NCBI RefSeq assembly: GCF_025398255.1
Contig: NZ_JAODNW010000027.1
Location: 1 to 41,777, forward strand
Direction: 5' to 3'
Length of the DNA: 41,777 nucleotides
DNA from: Chelativorans intermedius
Lineage (GTDB): Bacteria > Pseudomonadota > Alphaproteobacteria > Rhizobiales > Rhizobiaceae
This document shows, one piece after another, positions 23,573-32,387 of this stretch. The translations under genes were made by a program, and so were the position numbers. Below the pieces are notes generated by a model, which saw only the letters and a program-made list of their open reading frames with translations, did no database searches and was not told where the DNA came from. Each line of letters starts with the position of its first letter. Positions within the stretch are counted from its first letter, which is position 1.

Positions 23573-24411
23573 ACGCGCTCTTCCCGCCGCCCGATATTCC
23601 CACCATCCGGCTGCGCGTGCTCTCGCTCGGCGCCGGCGTGCAGTCCACCACGCTCGCGCTGATGGCGGCCCATGGCGAGGTCAGGCCAATGCCCGATTGC
23701 GCCATCTTCGCCGATACTTGCTGGGAGCCGCGGCCGGTCTACGACCATCTTGCTTGGCTGACGTCGCCGGACGTGCTGCCCTTCCCCGTGCATGTCGTCT
23801 CGGATGGCGACATCCGCGAGGGGCTCATTCGCGGTGCACGGGGGGAGCGCTGGGCGTCGATCCCGGCCTTCACCAGATCGAAGTCCGGCAAGGTTGGCAT
23901 GATCCGCCGGCAGTGCACCAAGGAGCTGAAGATCGTGCCGATCCGCCGGAAGGTGCGGGAGCTGGCCGGCATTGCCGGCAAGCGCTCGCCTGACCATCCC
24001 ATCGTCGAGCAGTGGATCGGCATTTCGCTCGATGAGGTCGTGCGCATGAAGCCGTCCTTCGAGACGTGGCAGGTCAATCGCTTTCCCTTGATCGAAAAGG
24101 GCATGACGCGCCGCCACTGTCTGCGCTGGCTGGAGAACCACGGTTATCCAACGCCCCCGAAAAGCGCCTGCATCGGCTGCCCGTATCATTCCGACGCCAT
24201 GTGGCGGCAGATGCGGGACGAGGATCCGGACGGCTTCGCCGATGCCGTCGCAATCGACCGGATGATCCGCACCGGCTTCCGCAACCTGCGCGGCGAGGTG
24301 TATCTCCATCGCTCCTGCGTGCCGCTCGATAAGGCTGACCTCGACACGCTGGAGGACAAGGGCCAACTCGACCTCTTCGCCAATGAGTGCGAGGGGATGT
24401 GCGGGGTGTAG
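23569..24411 (+). CDS. PP-loop ATPase, PAPS-reductase-like
   Basis: 280-residue adenine-nucleotide alpha-hydrolase-fold protein. The PP-loop is SLGAGVQSTTLALMA (about residues 17-31), followed by DCAIFADTCWEP, with Cys in RRQCTKELK and a CIGCPYH pair later that may bind a metal or an Fe-S cluster. ATG 23569 overlaps the nuclease-like stop (ATGA), so both are co-translated. Such proteins in mobile elements are usually annotated as phosphoadenosine phosphosulfate reductase, but the conserved cysteines and element context rather suggest nucleotide or tRNA chemistry. I cannot name the substrate. Confidence 0.85.
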   Translation: MNALFPPPDIPTIRLRVLSLGAGVQSTTLALMAAHGEVRPMPDCAIFADTCWEPRPVYDHLAWLTSPDVLPFPVHVVSDGDIREGLIRGARGERWASIPAFTRSKSGKVGMIRRQCTKELKIVPIRRKVRELAGIAGKRSPDHPIVEQWIGISLDEVVRMKPSFETWQVNRFPLIEKGMTRRHCLRWLENHGYPTPPKSACIGCPYHSDAMWRQMRDEDPDGFADAVAIDRMIRTGFRNLRGEVYLHRSCVPLDKADLDTLEDKGQLDLFANECEGMCGV

Positions 24412-24435
24412 CGCATTTCTCTTGGGCATCGGTCT

Positions 24436-24461
24436 GGCCGCTCTCGCGTTCGAGGGCGGCC
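24436..24461 (+). repeat. Leader hairpin upstream of 24526 gene
   Basis: GGCCGC (24436-24441) and GCGGCC (24456-24461) form a six-base stem with a 14-base loop, about 65 bases before the next start codon. It belongs to the series of leader hairpins in this backbone. Confidence 0.4.
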
Positions 24462-24525
24462 CTTCCCCGCTGACGGGTTTCGATGCGCGGAACGGATCCG
24501 CGCCGCCCGTCGCGGGAGAAAGGAC

Positions 24526-24912
24526 ATGGACGACCGCGATTACAGCGCCGACATCGCCAAAGCGCTCGCCACGCCGGGCGGACATCTGCATGTGGGGCAA
24601 GCGGGCTGGATCCTGCATTACGTCAATGAATCCGGGGGACGCAGCAGCCTGTCCTGGTATCGCGCCGAGAAGATCAAGGCGCTGGCCATCGCCGCCGCTC
24701 TGCCGGTGATCGATTCCTCCGGCATCGATTTCGGCGACGCCGTGCGGCTCGCCGTCTCCGGCCCGATGATCGCCGTCGGCGGTAAGCCGGATCCCAAACC
24801 CTGGGGCGCGTTCTCCTATGCGCCGCTGATCGAGGTGGCGCGCACCTACGCTGCAGCCGGGGCGGAGGTTTACAACCTCGACCTGGAGGGTACGGCGGAA
24901 CTGGCGGCCTGA
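24526..24912 (+). CDS. Conserved hypothetical protein of ICE backbone
   Basis: 128 residues, no family that I can name. There are no membrane segments; the product looks like a small acidic alpha/beta cytoplasmic protein with WILHYVNESGGRSSLSWYRAEK and a C-terminal IEVARTYAAAGAEVYNLDLE. ATG 24526 follows AAAGGA closely. It lies between the PP-loop gene and the ParB-like gene on the same strand, in a stretch conserved in rhizobial elements. Confidence 0.75.
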   Translation: MDDRDYSADIAKALATPGGHLHVGQAGWILHYVNESGGRSSLSWYRAEKIKALAIAAALPVIDSSGIDFGDAVRLAVSGPMIAVGGKPDPKPWGAFSYAPLIEVARTYAAAGAEVYNLDLEGTAELAA

Positions 24913-24938
24913 AGAGGGAAAGGGAAGTGGGTGTCTTC

Positions 24939-24983
24939 GTGACGAGTCTGGTTGGGGAAAGAGGGCTTTCTCCGGCTCGTCAC
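24939..24983 (+). repeat. Leader inverted repeat before the ParB-like gene
   Basis: GTGACGAG (24939-24946) and CTCGTCAC (24976-24983) are a perfect eight-base inverted repeat; the right arm ends immediately before the GGAGAA ribosome binding site. The loop holds a second partial stem (GGGGAAAG / CTTTCTCC). Confidence 0.5.
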
Positions 24984-24995
24984 GGAGAACCTGAA

Positions 24996-27101
24996 ATGGC
25001 AAAGGCGAAGGTTGAGAAGATTACGCTGTCCCAGACGCGGGACATTCCATTCGACAGGCTGGTGCTCAGCGCCCGCAACGTTCGGCGGGTGCGGGCCGGC
25101 GTATCGATCGAGGAACTGGCCGAGGACATCGCCCGGCGCACGCTGCTGCAGTCCCTGAGCGTGCGGGCGGTGATCGGCGAAGACGGTCAGCCCACCGACA
25201 AATACGAGGTGCAGGCCGGCGGGCGGCGCTACCGGGCGCTGGAACTGCTGGTCAAGCAGAAGCGGCTGGCGAAGAACGCGCCGGTCCCCTGCATCGTGCG
25301 GGAGGACGGCATTCTGGAAGAGGATTCGCTGGCCGAAAACTGCCAGCGCGTATCGCTCCACCCGCTCGACCAGTTCCGGGCCTTCCAGTCGCTGAAGGAA
25401 CAGGGATTGGGCGAGGAGGAGATCGCCGCCCGCTTCTTCGTGACGCCGCAGATCGTCCGGCAGCGGCTGAAGCTCGCCAGCGTGTCGCCCAAGCTGCTCG
25501 ACATCTATGCCGATGTCGGCATGTCGCTGGAGCAACTGATGGCCTTCACGATTTCCAACGACCATGCCCGACAGGAGCAGGTCTGGGAAATCGTGCAGCG
25601 CGGCTACAACAAGGAGCCCTATTACATCCGCAAGCTGCTGACGGAAAACACCGTCCGCGCCACCGACAAACGCGCTCGCTTCGTCGGGCTCGCCGCCTAT
25701 GAGGGAGCGGGTGGGGTCGTGCTGCGCGACCTGTTCTCGCAGAATGACGAGGGATGGTTGCAGGATGTGGCGCTGCTGGACCGGCTGGTCGCCGAGAAGC
25801 TCGAAGCACAAGCGGAGGCGATCAAGGCCGAAGGCTGGAAGTGGATCGAGGTCGCTCCGGACTTCCCCTATGGCCACACCGCCGGCCTGCGCCGCGTCAT
25901 GGGTGAAACGGAGCCGCTGTCCGATGAGGAGCATGCCCGCCGCGAAGCCCTCCGGTCGGAGTTTGAGGAGATCGAACAGCGCTATTTCCAGGAGAGCGAC
26001 GAGGACCTACCCGAGGAGATCGACCGGCGTCTCTCCGAGATCGAGGCGCAACTCGATGCTTTCGAGGAGCGGCCGGTTCGCTATGATCCCGACGAGGTCA
26101 CCCGCGCCGGCGCGTTCGTCTCAATCGACGGCGACGGCCGGCTGAAGATCGAGCGTGGCTATGTCCGTCCCGAGGACGAAGCGCCAGTCGAACCGGGCAG
26201 CGATGGTCAGGACACGGATGGCTTCATCCGCGACACGCAAGAGATCGTCCATGTCGGTGGGAATGGCGAGACGCGGCAGGTCAATCCCGCCGCCGCGCTA
26301 TCCGGCAATGGGGCGCAAGCTGACGATGCCGAAGCCGAGGAAGACGGCCTCAAGCCGCTGTCCGAGCGCCTGGTCATGGAACTGACGGCGCACCGGACGC
26401 TTGCAATGCGGGACGCGCTGGCGAACGACCCGGACATCGCCTTCCTCGCCGCGCTGCACGCCCTCGTTCTCCAGAACTTCTGGCGTTATCCGACGGCGAG
26501 CTGCTTGGAGATTCGCGCCGAAAGCCCAACGCCGACCGTTCAGGGGCCGGGGCTGAAGGAGAGCCAGTCGGCCAAGGCCATCGGCGAGCGGCACGCCAAC
26601 TGGGAAAAGCAGCTTCCCGGCGAGCCGGAGCTGCTCTGGGAATCCTTAAGCGATTTCGACCACGACAGCCGCATGGCGCTCTTCGCCCATTGCGTCTCGC
26701 TCACCGTCAACGCGGTGCATGAGCCGTGGAACCGGATACAGGGACGCCGGCGGCACGCCGATCAGCTCGCCTGCGCGGTTTCGCTCGACATGACCACGGC
26801 CGGGTGGACGCCGACGGTGGAGAACTACTTCAACCGCGTGCCGAAGGCCCGCATCCTCGAGGCGGTCACCGAGGCCAAGGGCGCCGGCATGGCGGAGCTC
26901 ATCGAAGGGCTGAAGAAGTCCGACATGGCTGAACAGGCCGAGCGGCTTCTGGCCGATACCGGCTGGCTGCCCGAGCCGCTGCGCACGCCCGGCGTCGAGA
27001 CAGCGTCGCATGCCGGTGAAGGCGCTGAGGCTGAGCCCCACGATCAGGCCCAGGGAGGGCCGGCTGCCGATCTGCCGGAGTTCCTCACCGCCGCTGAGTG
27101 A
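24996..27101 (+). CDS. Large ParB/Spo0J-like partition-domain protein
   Basis: 701 residues, far longer than chromosomal ParB (about 300). The N-terminal ParB nuclease/CTPase-like domain has FDRLVLSARNVRRVRAGVSI and AGGRRYRALELL, with LAENCQRVSLHPLDQFRAF. A helix-turn-helix follows (about 155-180: GLGEEEIAARFFVTPQIVRQ). The remaining 450 residues, rich in Glu and Asp mid-protein, resemble the long C-terminal region of ICE and plasmid ParB-like proteins. ATG 24996 follows GGAGAACCTGAA; earlier in-frame codons lie in the leader repeat. No ParA partner is in the window. It may stabilise or mark the excised element. Confidence 0.88.
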   Translation: MAKAKVEKITLSQTRDIPFDRLVLSARNVRRVRAGVSIEELAEDIARRTLLQSLSVRAVIGEDGQPTDKYEVQAGGRRYRALELLVKQKRLAKNAPVPCIVREDGILEEDSLAENCQRVSLHPLDQFRAFQSLKEQGLGEEEIAARFFVTPQIVRQRLKLASVSPKLLDIYADVGMSLEQLMAFTISNDHARQEQVWEIVQRGYNKEPYYIRKLLTENTVRATDKRARFVGLAAYEGAGGVVLRDLFSQNDEGWLQDVALLDRLVAEKLEAQAEAIKAEGWKWIEVAPDFPYGHTAGLRRVMGETEPLSDEEHARREALRSEFEEIEQRYFQESDEDLPEEIDRRLSEIEAQLDAFEERPVRYDPDEVTRAGAFVSIDGDGRLKIERGYVRPEDEAPVEPGSDGQDTDGFIRDTQEIVHVGGNGETRQVNPAAALSGNGAQADDAEAEEDGLKPLSERLVMELTAHRTLAMRDALANDPDIAFLAALHALVLQNFWRYPTASCLEIRAESPTPTVQGPGLKESQSAKAIGERHANWEKQLPGEPELLWESLSDFDHDSRMALFAHCVSLTVNAVHEPWNRIQGRRRHADQLACAVSLDMTTAGWTPTVENYFNRVPKARILEAVTEAKGAGMAELIEGLKKSDMAEQAERLLADTGWLPEPLRTPGVETASHAGEGAEAEPHDQAQGGPAADLPEFLTAAE

Positions 27102-27136
27102 TCTCTCCGGCTGTTCCCGTCAATCCCATCCACATT

Positions 27137-27200
27137 AAGCCCGGCCCCGCGCGGCGTCAGCCCGGGCAAGTCGAAAGACTGGCCGGGCTTCGCTTTTTCT
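27137..27200 (+). terminator. Terminator/attenuator-like stem-loop upstream of 27212 gene
   Basis: AAGCCCGGCC (27137-27146) pairs perfectly with GGCCGGGCTT (27181-27190), followed by CG and five T residues (27194-27198). The run ends right before the GGAGA ribosome binding site of the next gene. It could end the ParB-like transcript, or act as an attenuator in the downstream leader. Confidence 0.6.
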
Positions 27201-27211
27201 GGAGACGTCAC

Positions 27212-27829
27212 GTGCAACGCGAACGCATGATTTTTCCGAACGAAAGACCAGTCCGCACGCCCTGGGGCATTGCCGATTATGCCCGCGAATACGCCGAGGG
27301 CATCGTCTTCTACGGCACGCCGTCCCATGGCGGCTTCAAGCTTTCCGCCGAACGCCTGGCGCGGATGCATCCCGCTCTGCGTGAAAAGGGCGGGTGGTTC
27401 GAAGAGGACTGCGCCTGGGCCAAGGTCGCCTTCGCCTTTCCCGAATGCTTTGCCGATGAGCAGCGCGAGGCGGCGATCCGGACACTGAAGGATTGGTGCC
27501 CGGATGAGTATGAGGCGGTCACCGGCGAAACCCTCGCCCCCGGCGACTCCTACATCAAGGACCAGCGCCTCTTCCACGAATGCCATGCGCATGACTGGGT
27601 AGTGATCAGCGCCAGCAGGTCGGACCAGCATTCCGGCATGGTGGAGTGCATCGCCACTCTTGGCGGCAAGTGCGGGGAATGGGGCAAGTCCGATCGAGAG
27701 AAGCGCCGCTATCTCGTGTCGGATGCCGAATATGACCGGCGCAGCAAATTCGGCTTCGTCATCGATCCCGATCGCCACGCGCTCTGCGACGGCACCTCCA
27801 GCTTCCTCTCAGAGAGGGCGGCGTCATGA
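27212..27829 (+). CDS. Conserved hypothetical protein of ICE backbone
   Basis: 205 residues. I do not recognise a functional family; related proteins occur in rhizobial ICEs next to the ParB-like gene. It is a soluble alpha/beta protein beginning with PNERPVRTPWGIADYAREYA, containing WFEEDCAWAKVAFAFPECF and a C-terminal LVSDAEYDRRSKFGFVIDPD. GTG 27212 lies seven bases after GGAG; ATG 27227 would drop five residues. The reading frame opens upstream at 27098, but that part contains the stem-loop. The stop overlaps the next start (ATGA). Confidence 0.75.
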   Translation: MQRERMIFPNERPVRTPWGIADYAREYAEGIVFYGTPSHGGFKLSAERLARMHPALREKGGWFEEDCAWAKVAFAFPECFADEQREAAIRTLKDWCPDEYEAVTGETLAPGDSYIKDQRLFHECHAHDWVVISASRSDQHSGMVECIATLGGKCGEWGKSDREKRRYLVSDAEYDRRSKFGFVIDPDRHALCDGTSSFLSERAAS

Positions 27830-28038
27830 TCCCTGATCACATCCGCGCCAACTTCCAGACCCTCATGCGCGCCGCGGAAAACGGCGACTTGGCGCTGATG
27901 GAATGCTCGGACGCCGAAACTGGCGCGCCGCGTTACGTCATATGCGCCGTCGGCCGCAACGGCGGCGAATACCTTTTCACGCCCTTCGGTCATCTGGCGG
28001 AGGGGAATCCCTACGAGGCTTACCGGCCGCCAGAGTGA
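27826..28038 (+). CDS. Small conserved hypothetical protein (DUF6117-like)
   Basis: 70 residues. MIPDHIRANFQTLMRAAENG with DLALMECSDAETGAPRYVIC and a closing FGHLAEGNPYEAYRPPE resemble a small family (I think DUF6117) found in conjugative elements. The function is unknown. It overlaps the preceding stop by four bases and ends about 90 bases before the large methylase-helicase gene. Confidence 0.75.
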   Translation: MIPDHIRANFQTLMRAAENGDLALMECSDAETGAPRYVICAVGRNGGEYLFTPFGHLAEGNPYEAYRPPE

Positions 28039-28060
28039 GAGCAGACCGGGATGAGGGTGG

Positions 28061-28097
28061 GCCGGGAGCGGGCAAGAGAGAGCCTGCCCCGGCTTTT
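28061..28097 (+). repeat. Leader hairpin with T-run before methylase-helicase gene
   Basis: GCCGGG (28061-28066) and CCCGGC (28088-28093) close a 21-base loop and are followed by TTTT (28094-28097), thirty bases before ATG 28128. Terminator-like, again in a gene leader. Confidence 0.45.
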
Positions 28098-28127
28098 CCC
28101 TGGAAACCTCAATCCCGGAGCAATCTC

Positions 28128-31100
28128 ATGAATCTGATGACGCCAGCGGCGGAGGTGACGACCGCCGCACCGATCCGTGCGCCCGAAGAAGAGGCCGCTT
28201 TCATCCTCAAGGCGGCGGAGCGCATTCTCGCCGGTCTCGAACGCGGCCTTCTTATCGAGGCCCGCGTCCTGCGGCAGGCGATGGAGGAGGCGTTCGGCGG
28301 TTCGGACGCCGAGGGTTTCTGGGCCTGGAAAGCCGCATACGAAGCTTGCGAAGCCGCACAGGTTCTGTTCCTCCGCAAATATGGTCGCGCCATGCGGGAG
28401 AAGGCGGGCTCGCCCGTAGCGATGCTCGCCATGGTGTCCCGCATCGCCGAGCTTCTTCCCACCCACACCCGCCGCACGCAGGAGTCCGAGGAGTTCCAGC
28501 AGTTCAGCACCCCTATGCCGCTTGCCTATGCGGCCAGCATCGCAGCGGGCGTCACCGGCGACGATGTGGTGCTGGAGCCGTCGGCCGGCACGGGGATGCT
28601 CGCCATCTTCGCCGAGATTATGGGCGCGCGGCTGGCGCTCAACGAGATCGCCGAAACGCGGGCGGCGCTCCTGAAGCGGCTGTTCCGGGACAACCCGGTC
28701 AGCACGCATGACGCCGCCAGCATCGATGACCGGCTGGCGGACGATGTCGCTCCGTCGGTCGTTCTCATGAACCCGCCCTTCTCGGCGGCGCTCCATGTGC
28801 AGGGGCGCGTGTCCGACGCGGACTTCCGTCACGTGTGCTCGGCGTTGGCGCGGCTGCCCGAGGGCGGTCGCTTGGTCGCCATCACCGGGCACAATTTCCC
28901 CGTCGATAAGCTGAACGGCGCGGTGCGCTTCACCTGCGTCGTGGACGGCTCCGTCTATTACAAGCACGGGACCACCTTCGACACGCGCCTCACCGTCATC
29001 GACAAGTCGCTTGAATCGGCTTCGCCGCCGGTTTCGCCGCGCGCGGAGAACGCCGCCGACTTGCTCGCCCGCGTCATCGAACATCTGCCGCCTCGCCTGG
29101 AGGTGAACGGCGAAATCGGGCTCGGGACAGTGGCGAAGCCCGCTGTTGTGCGCAAGGTCGCGCCAATCGCGCGCAGGCCGCAGCCCGTCATTTCTGCGGC
29201 ACCCGATGCTGTCGAGCTCACCTATGAGCCCATCGAATGGAAGCCGGCCCAGGGCGCCGACCTGACCGACGCGCTCTACGAGGGCTACGCCCTGCAATCG
29301 ATCCATATCCCAGGCGCCAAGCCGCATCCTACGAAGCTGGTGCAGTCGGCGGCTATGGCCTCGGTGGCGCCGCCGCACCCTTCCTATCGGCCGCATCTTC
29401 CGGTGCATATAATAAAGAGTGGCATTCTCTCCGACGCTCAGCTTGAGAGCGTCATCTATGCCGGCGATGCGCATTCCAGGCATCTCGTGGGATCGTGGAC
29501 GGTCGATGAGACCTTCGACAATCTCCATGCTGCCCCCGAAGATTCTGAGAATGCCGTGCGCTTCCGCCGTGGCTGGTTCCTCGGCGACGGCACCGGCTGC
29601 GGCAAGGGCCGGCAGGTCGCGGGCATTATCCTCGATAACTGGATCAAGGGCCGCCGCAAGGCGGTATGGATCTCCAAGTCCGACAAGCTGATCGAGGACG
29701 CGCAGCGCGACTGGTCGCCGCTCGGCATGGAGCGCTTGCTGGTTCAGCCGCTATCGCGCTTTAAGCAGGGCACGCCGGTCCGGCTGTCGGAAGGGGTGCT
29801 GTTCGTGACCTATGCCACCCTACGCAACGAGCCGCGCCTGCGCCAGGTCATCTACTGGCTGGGAGACGGCTTCGACGGCGTCATCGTTTTCGACGAGGCT
29901 CATGCCATGGCCAACGCCGCCGGCAGCAAGGGTGAGCGTGGCGAACAACTTCCCTCCCAGCAAGGTCGTGCCGGCCTGCGCCTGCAGCGCGCCTTGCCGG
30001 ACGCTCGCATCGTCTATGTCTCCGCAACCGGCGCCACCGACGTGCGCAATCTCGCCTATGCCGAGCGGCTGGGCCTGTGGGGCGGCGAGGATTTCCCTTT
30101 CGCCAACCGGGCCGAGTTTGTGCAGGCGGTCGAGGCCGGCGGGGTCGCGGCCATGGAGGTGATGAGCCGCGATATGAAGGCCCTCGGCCTCTACACGGCG
30201 CGGTCGCTGTCCTATGAGGGCGTCGAGGTCGAGATCGTCGACCACAATCTCACCCCGGCGCAGGTGGAAACTTACGACGCCTATGCCGAGGCGTTTCAGG
30301 TGATTCACTCCAACCTGAATGCCGCCCTCGAAGCCTCGAACGTCACCGGGGAGCGAAAAGCCCTCAACGGCCAGGCGAAGTCCGCCGCCCTGTCGGTGTT
30401 CGAGGGCGCCAAGCAGCGCTTCTTCGCAGCGCTGCTTTCAGGGCTGAAGACCGCCACGCTCATCAAATCCATCGAGGCGGACTTGGAGACGGGCCATGCC
30501 GCAATCGTCCAACTGGTTTCGACTGGCGAGGCGATCCTCGACCGCCGCCTGTCTGAGATTCCAGCCGAGGAATGGGCGGACCTGAACGTCGATTTGTCGC
30601 CCCGCGACGTGATCTTGACTTACCTCCAGCACGCCTTTCCGACGCAGCTCTATGAGCCTTACACAGACGAGGACGGCAATCTGCGCTCGCGCCCCGCGTT
30701 CGATGCCGAGGGCAACCCGATCCAGTGCCGCGAGGCCGCCGCGGCGCGTGACCGGATGATCGAGCGTCTCTCCTCGCTCGATCCCGTGCCCGGCAGCCTC
30801 GACCAGATCATTCAGCGGTTCGGGACAGACAAGGTCGCCGAAGTCACCGGCCGCTCGCGACGCATCGTGCGCAAGGGCGACCGGCTTTGCGTCGAGAATC
30901 GTCCGCCCTCGGCCAATCTCGCCGAGACGCAAGCCTTCATGGATGACGAGAAGCGCATCCTGATCTTCTCGGACGCTGGCGGGACGGGCCGCTCCTACCA
31001 TGCCGACCGGGGCGCGAAAAATCAGCGCCTGCGCGTCCATTACCTCCTCGAAGCGGGCTGGAAGGCCGACACCGCCATCCAGGGCCTCGGTCGCTCCAAC

Positions 31101-32384
31101 CGCACCAATCAGGCGCAGCCTCCGCTGTTCCGCCCCATCGCCACAGACGTGAAGGCCGAGAAGCGTTTTCTTTCGACGATTGCTCGCCGCCTCGATACCC
31201 TTGGCGCCATCACCCGCGGACAGCGCCAGACCGGCGGTCAGGGCCTGTTTCGCGCCGAGGATAATCTCGAAGGCGATCAGGCGCGGGCGGCGCTCAGGCA
31301 ATTCTACATGCTGCTGGTGCAGGGCGGCATTGAGGACTGCTCGCTCCAGCGGTTCGAGGAAGCCACGGGCCTCTCGCTCACCTTCGAGGGCGGGGCGCTG
31401 AAGGAGGACTTGCCGCCGATCACGACCTTCCTCAACCGGCTGCTGGCGCTGCCCATCGCCATGCAGAACACGCTGTTCGCGGCGTTCGAGGAGATTTTGA
31501 ACGCCCGCATCGAGGCGGCGATTGCAGCGGGTGTCCACGATATCGGCCTGGAGACCATCCGCGCCGAAAGTCTGATCGTCACCGACCGGCGCACGGTCTG
31601 GCGGCACGACAGCGGCGCCGAGACGCGGCTGTTCACGATCGAGCGGCGCGATCGCAACCGCCCCATGACGGCGGAAGAGGCGATCACCGTGGAAGGCGGG
31701 CGATTGCTCGTCAACGAGCGTTCCGGCCGCGCCGCCGTCAAGACATCCGCGCCGAGCCTGATGCGCGATGACGGCAGCATCGAACGCCGCGTCCGGCTGT
31801 TGCGCCCCACGCAGCGCGACACGATGAGCGTCGATGGCTTCTCCGCCACGCACTGGAAGGAAGCGGAGAGGGAAGAATTTATCGCCGCATGGGAAAGGGA
31901 GATCGCCGGAATCCCGGAATTCTCGACAAGCACGTTCCACCTCGTCACCGGGCTGTTGTTGCCGATCTGGCGACGTCTTCCGGAGAGCAACGCCCGCGTT
32001 TACCGGCTGCAAACCGACGATGGTGAACGCATCATCGGCCGGATGCTGACGCCCATCGAGGTGGAAGCGTTCTGCCGCAATATCGGTATGGACGCGCCGA
32101 ATCTCTCCGCCGGGGATGCCTGGGGCCTGATCAATGAAGGCAAGGTCACGGCCCATCTCGCTGACGGTCTCGTTCTCCGCCGCGCGCGCGTGATGAACGA
32201 GCACCGCATCGAACTGACCGGCTTCACCTCCGGCATGGTCGACGCCCTGAAGGCCCGCGGCCTGTTCGGCGAGATCATCTCCTGGAAGCTGCGGTTGTTC
32301 GTGCCTATCGGAGAGGCCGGGAAGTCCATCTTCGAAGGACTCACCGACCGCTGGCCAATTACTGAAATCGCGGATCGGGGGTGA
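28128..32384 (+). CDS. Strawberry-notch-like helicase fused to adenine-methyltransferase domain
   Basis: 1418 residues. The N-terminal methyltransferase fold has QQFSTPMPLAY, the SAM motif LEPSAGTG (about residue 150) and the catalytic NPPF (about 214), which suits N6-adenine methylation. The central superfamily-2 helicase has a Walker A-like GDGTGCGKGR (about 487) and Walker B FDEAH (about 588). Motif VI is seen in IQGLGRSNRTNQ (about 985), characteristic of strawberry-notch proteins. ATG 28128 has GGAG eight bases upstream; frames further upstream overlap the small DUF6117-like gene. Such fusions are typical of rhizobial ICEs and large phages. The role is unproven: single-strand processing after transfer, or self-methylation against host restriction, are candidates. 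Confidence 0.93.
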   Translation: MNLMTPAAEVTTAAPIRAPEEEAAFILKAAERILAGLERGLLIEARVLRQAMEEAFGGSDAEGFWAWKAAYEACEAAQVLFLRKYGRAMREKAGSPVAMLAMVSRIAELLPTHTRRTQESEEFQQFSTPMPLAYAASIAAGVTGDDVVLEPSAGTGMLAIFAEIMGARLALNEIAETRAALLKRLFRDNPVSTHDAASIDDRLADDVAPSVVLMNPPFSAALHVQGRVSDADFRHVCSALARLPEGGRLVAITGHNFPVDKLNGAVRFTCVVDGSVYYKHGTTFDTRLTVIDKSLESASPPVSPRAENAADLLARVIEHLPPRLEVNGEIGLGTVAKPAVVRKVAPIARRPQPVISAAPDAVELTYEPIEWKPAQGADLTDALYEGYALQSIHIPGAKPHPTKLVQSAAMASVAPPHPSYRPHLPVHIIKSGILSDAQLESVIYAGDAHSRHLVGSWTVDETFDNLHAAPEDSENAVRFRRGWFLGDGTGCGKGRQVAGIILDNWIKGRRKAVWISKSDKLIEDAQRDWSPLGMERLLVQPLSRFKQGTPVRLSEGVLFVTYATLRNEPRLRQVIYWLGDGFDGVIVFDEAHAMANAAGSKGERGEQLPSQQGRAGLRLQRALPDARIVYVSATGATDVRNLAYAERLGLWGGEDFPFANRAEFVQAVEAGGVAAMEVMSRDMKALGLYTARSLSYEGVEVEIVDHNLTPAQVETYDAYAEAFQVIHSNLNAALEASNVTGERKALNGQAKSAALSVFEGAKQRFFAALLSGLKTATLIKSIEADLETGHAAIVQLVSTGEAILDRRLSEIPAEEWADLNVDLSPRDVILTYLQHAFPTQLYEPYTDEDGNLRSRPAFDAEGNPIQCREAAAARDRMIERLSSLDPVPGSLDQIIQRFGTDKVAEVTGRSRRIVRKGDRLCVENRPPSANLAETQAFMDDEKRILIFSDAGGTGRSYHADRGAKNQRLRVHYLLEAGWKADTAIQGLGRSNRTNQAQPPLFRPIATDVKAEKRFLSTIARRLDTLGAITRGQRQTGGQGLFRAEDNLEGDQARAALRQFYMLLVQGGIEDCSLQRFEEATGLSLTFEGGALKEDLPPITTFLNRLLALPIAMQNTLFAAFEEILNARIEAAIAAGVHDIGLETIRAESLIVTDRRTVWRHDSGAETRLFTIERRDRNRPMTAEEAITVEGGRLLVNERSGRAAVKTSAPSLMRDDGSIERRVRLLRPTQRDTMSVDGFSATHWKEAEREEFIAAWEREIAGIPEFSTSTFHLVTGLLLPIWRRLPESNARVYRLQTDDGERIIGRMLTPIEVEAFCRNIGMDAPNLSAGDAWGLINEGKVTAHLADGLVLRRARVMNEHRIELTGFTSGMVDALKARGLFGEIISWKLRLFVPIGEAGKSIFEGLTDRWPITEIADRG

Positions 32385-32387
32385 CAT

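Noticed and set aside
28020-29528. Minus-strand 502-codon frame
   Set aside because: Antisense to the methyltransferase domain, which shows intact motifs; no independent ribosome binding site.
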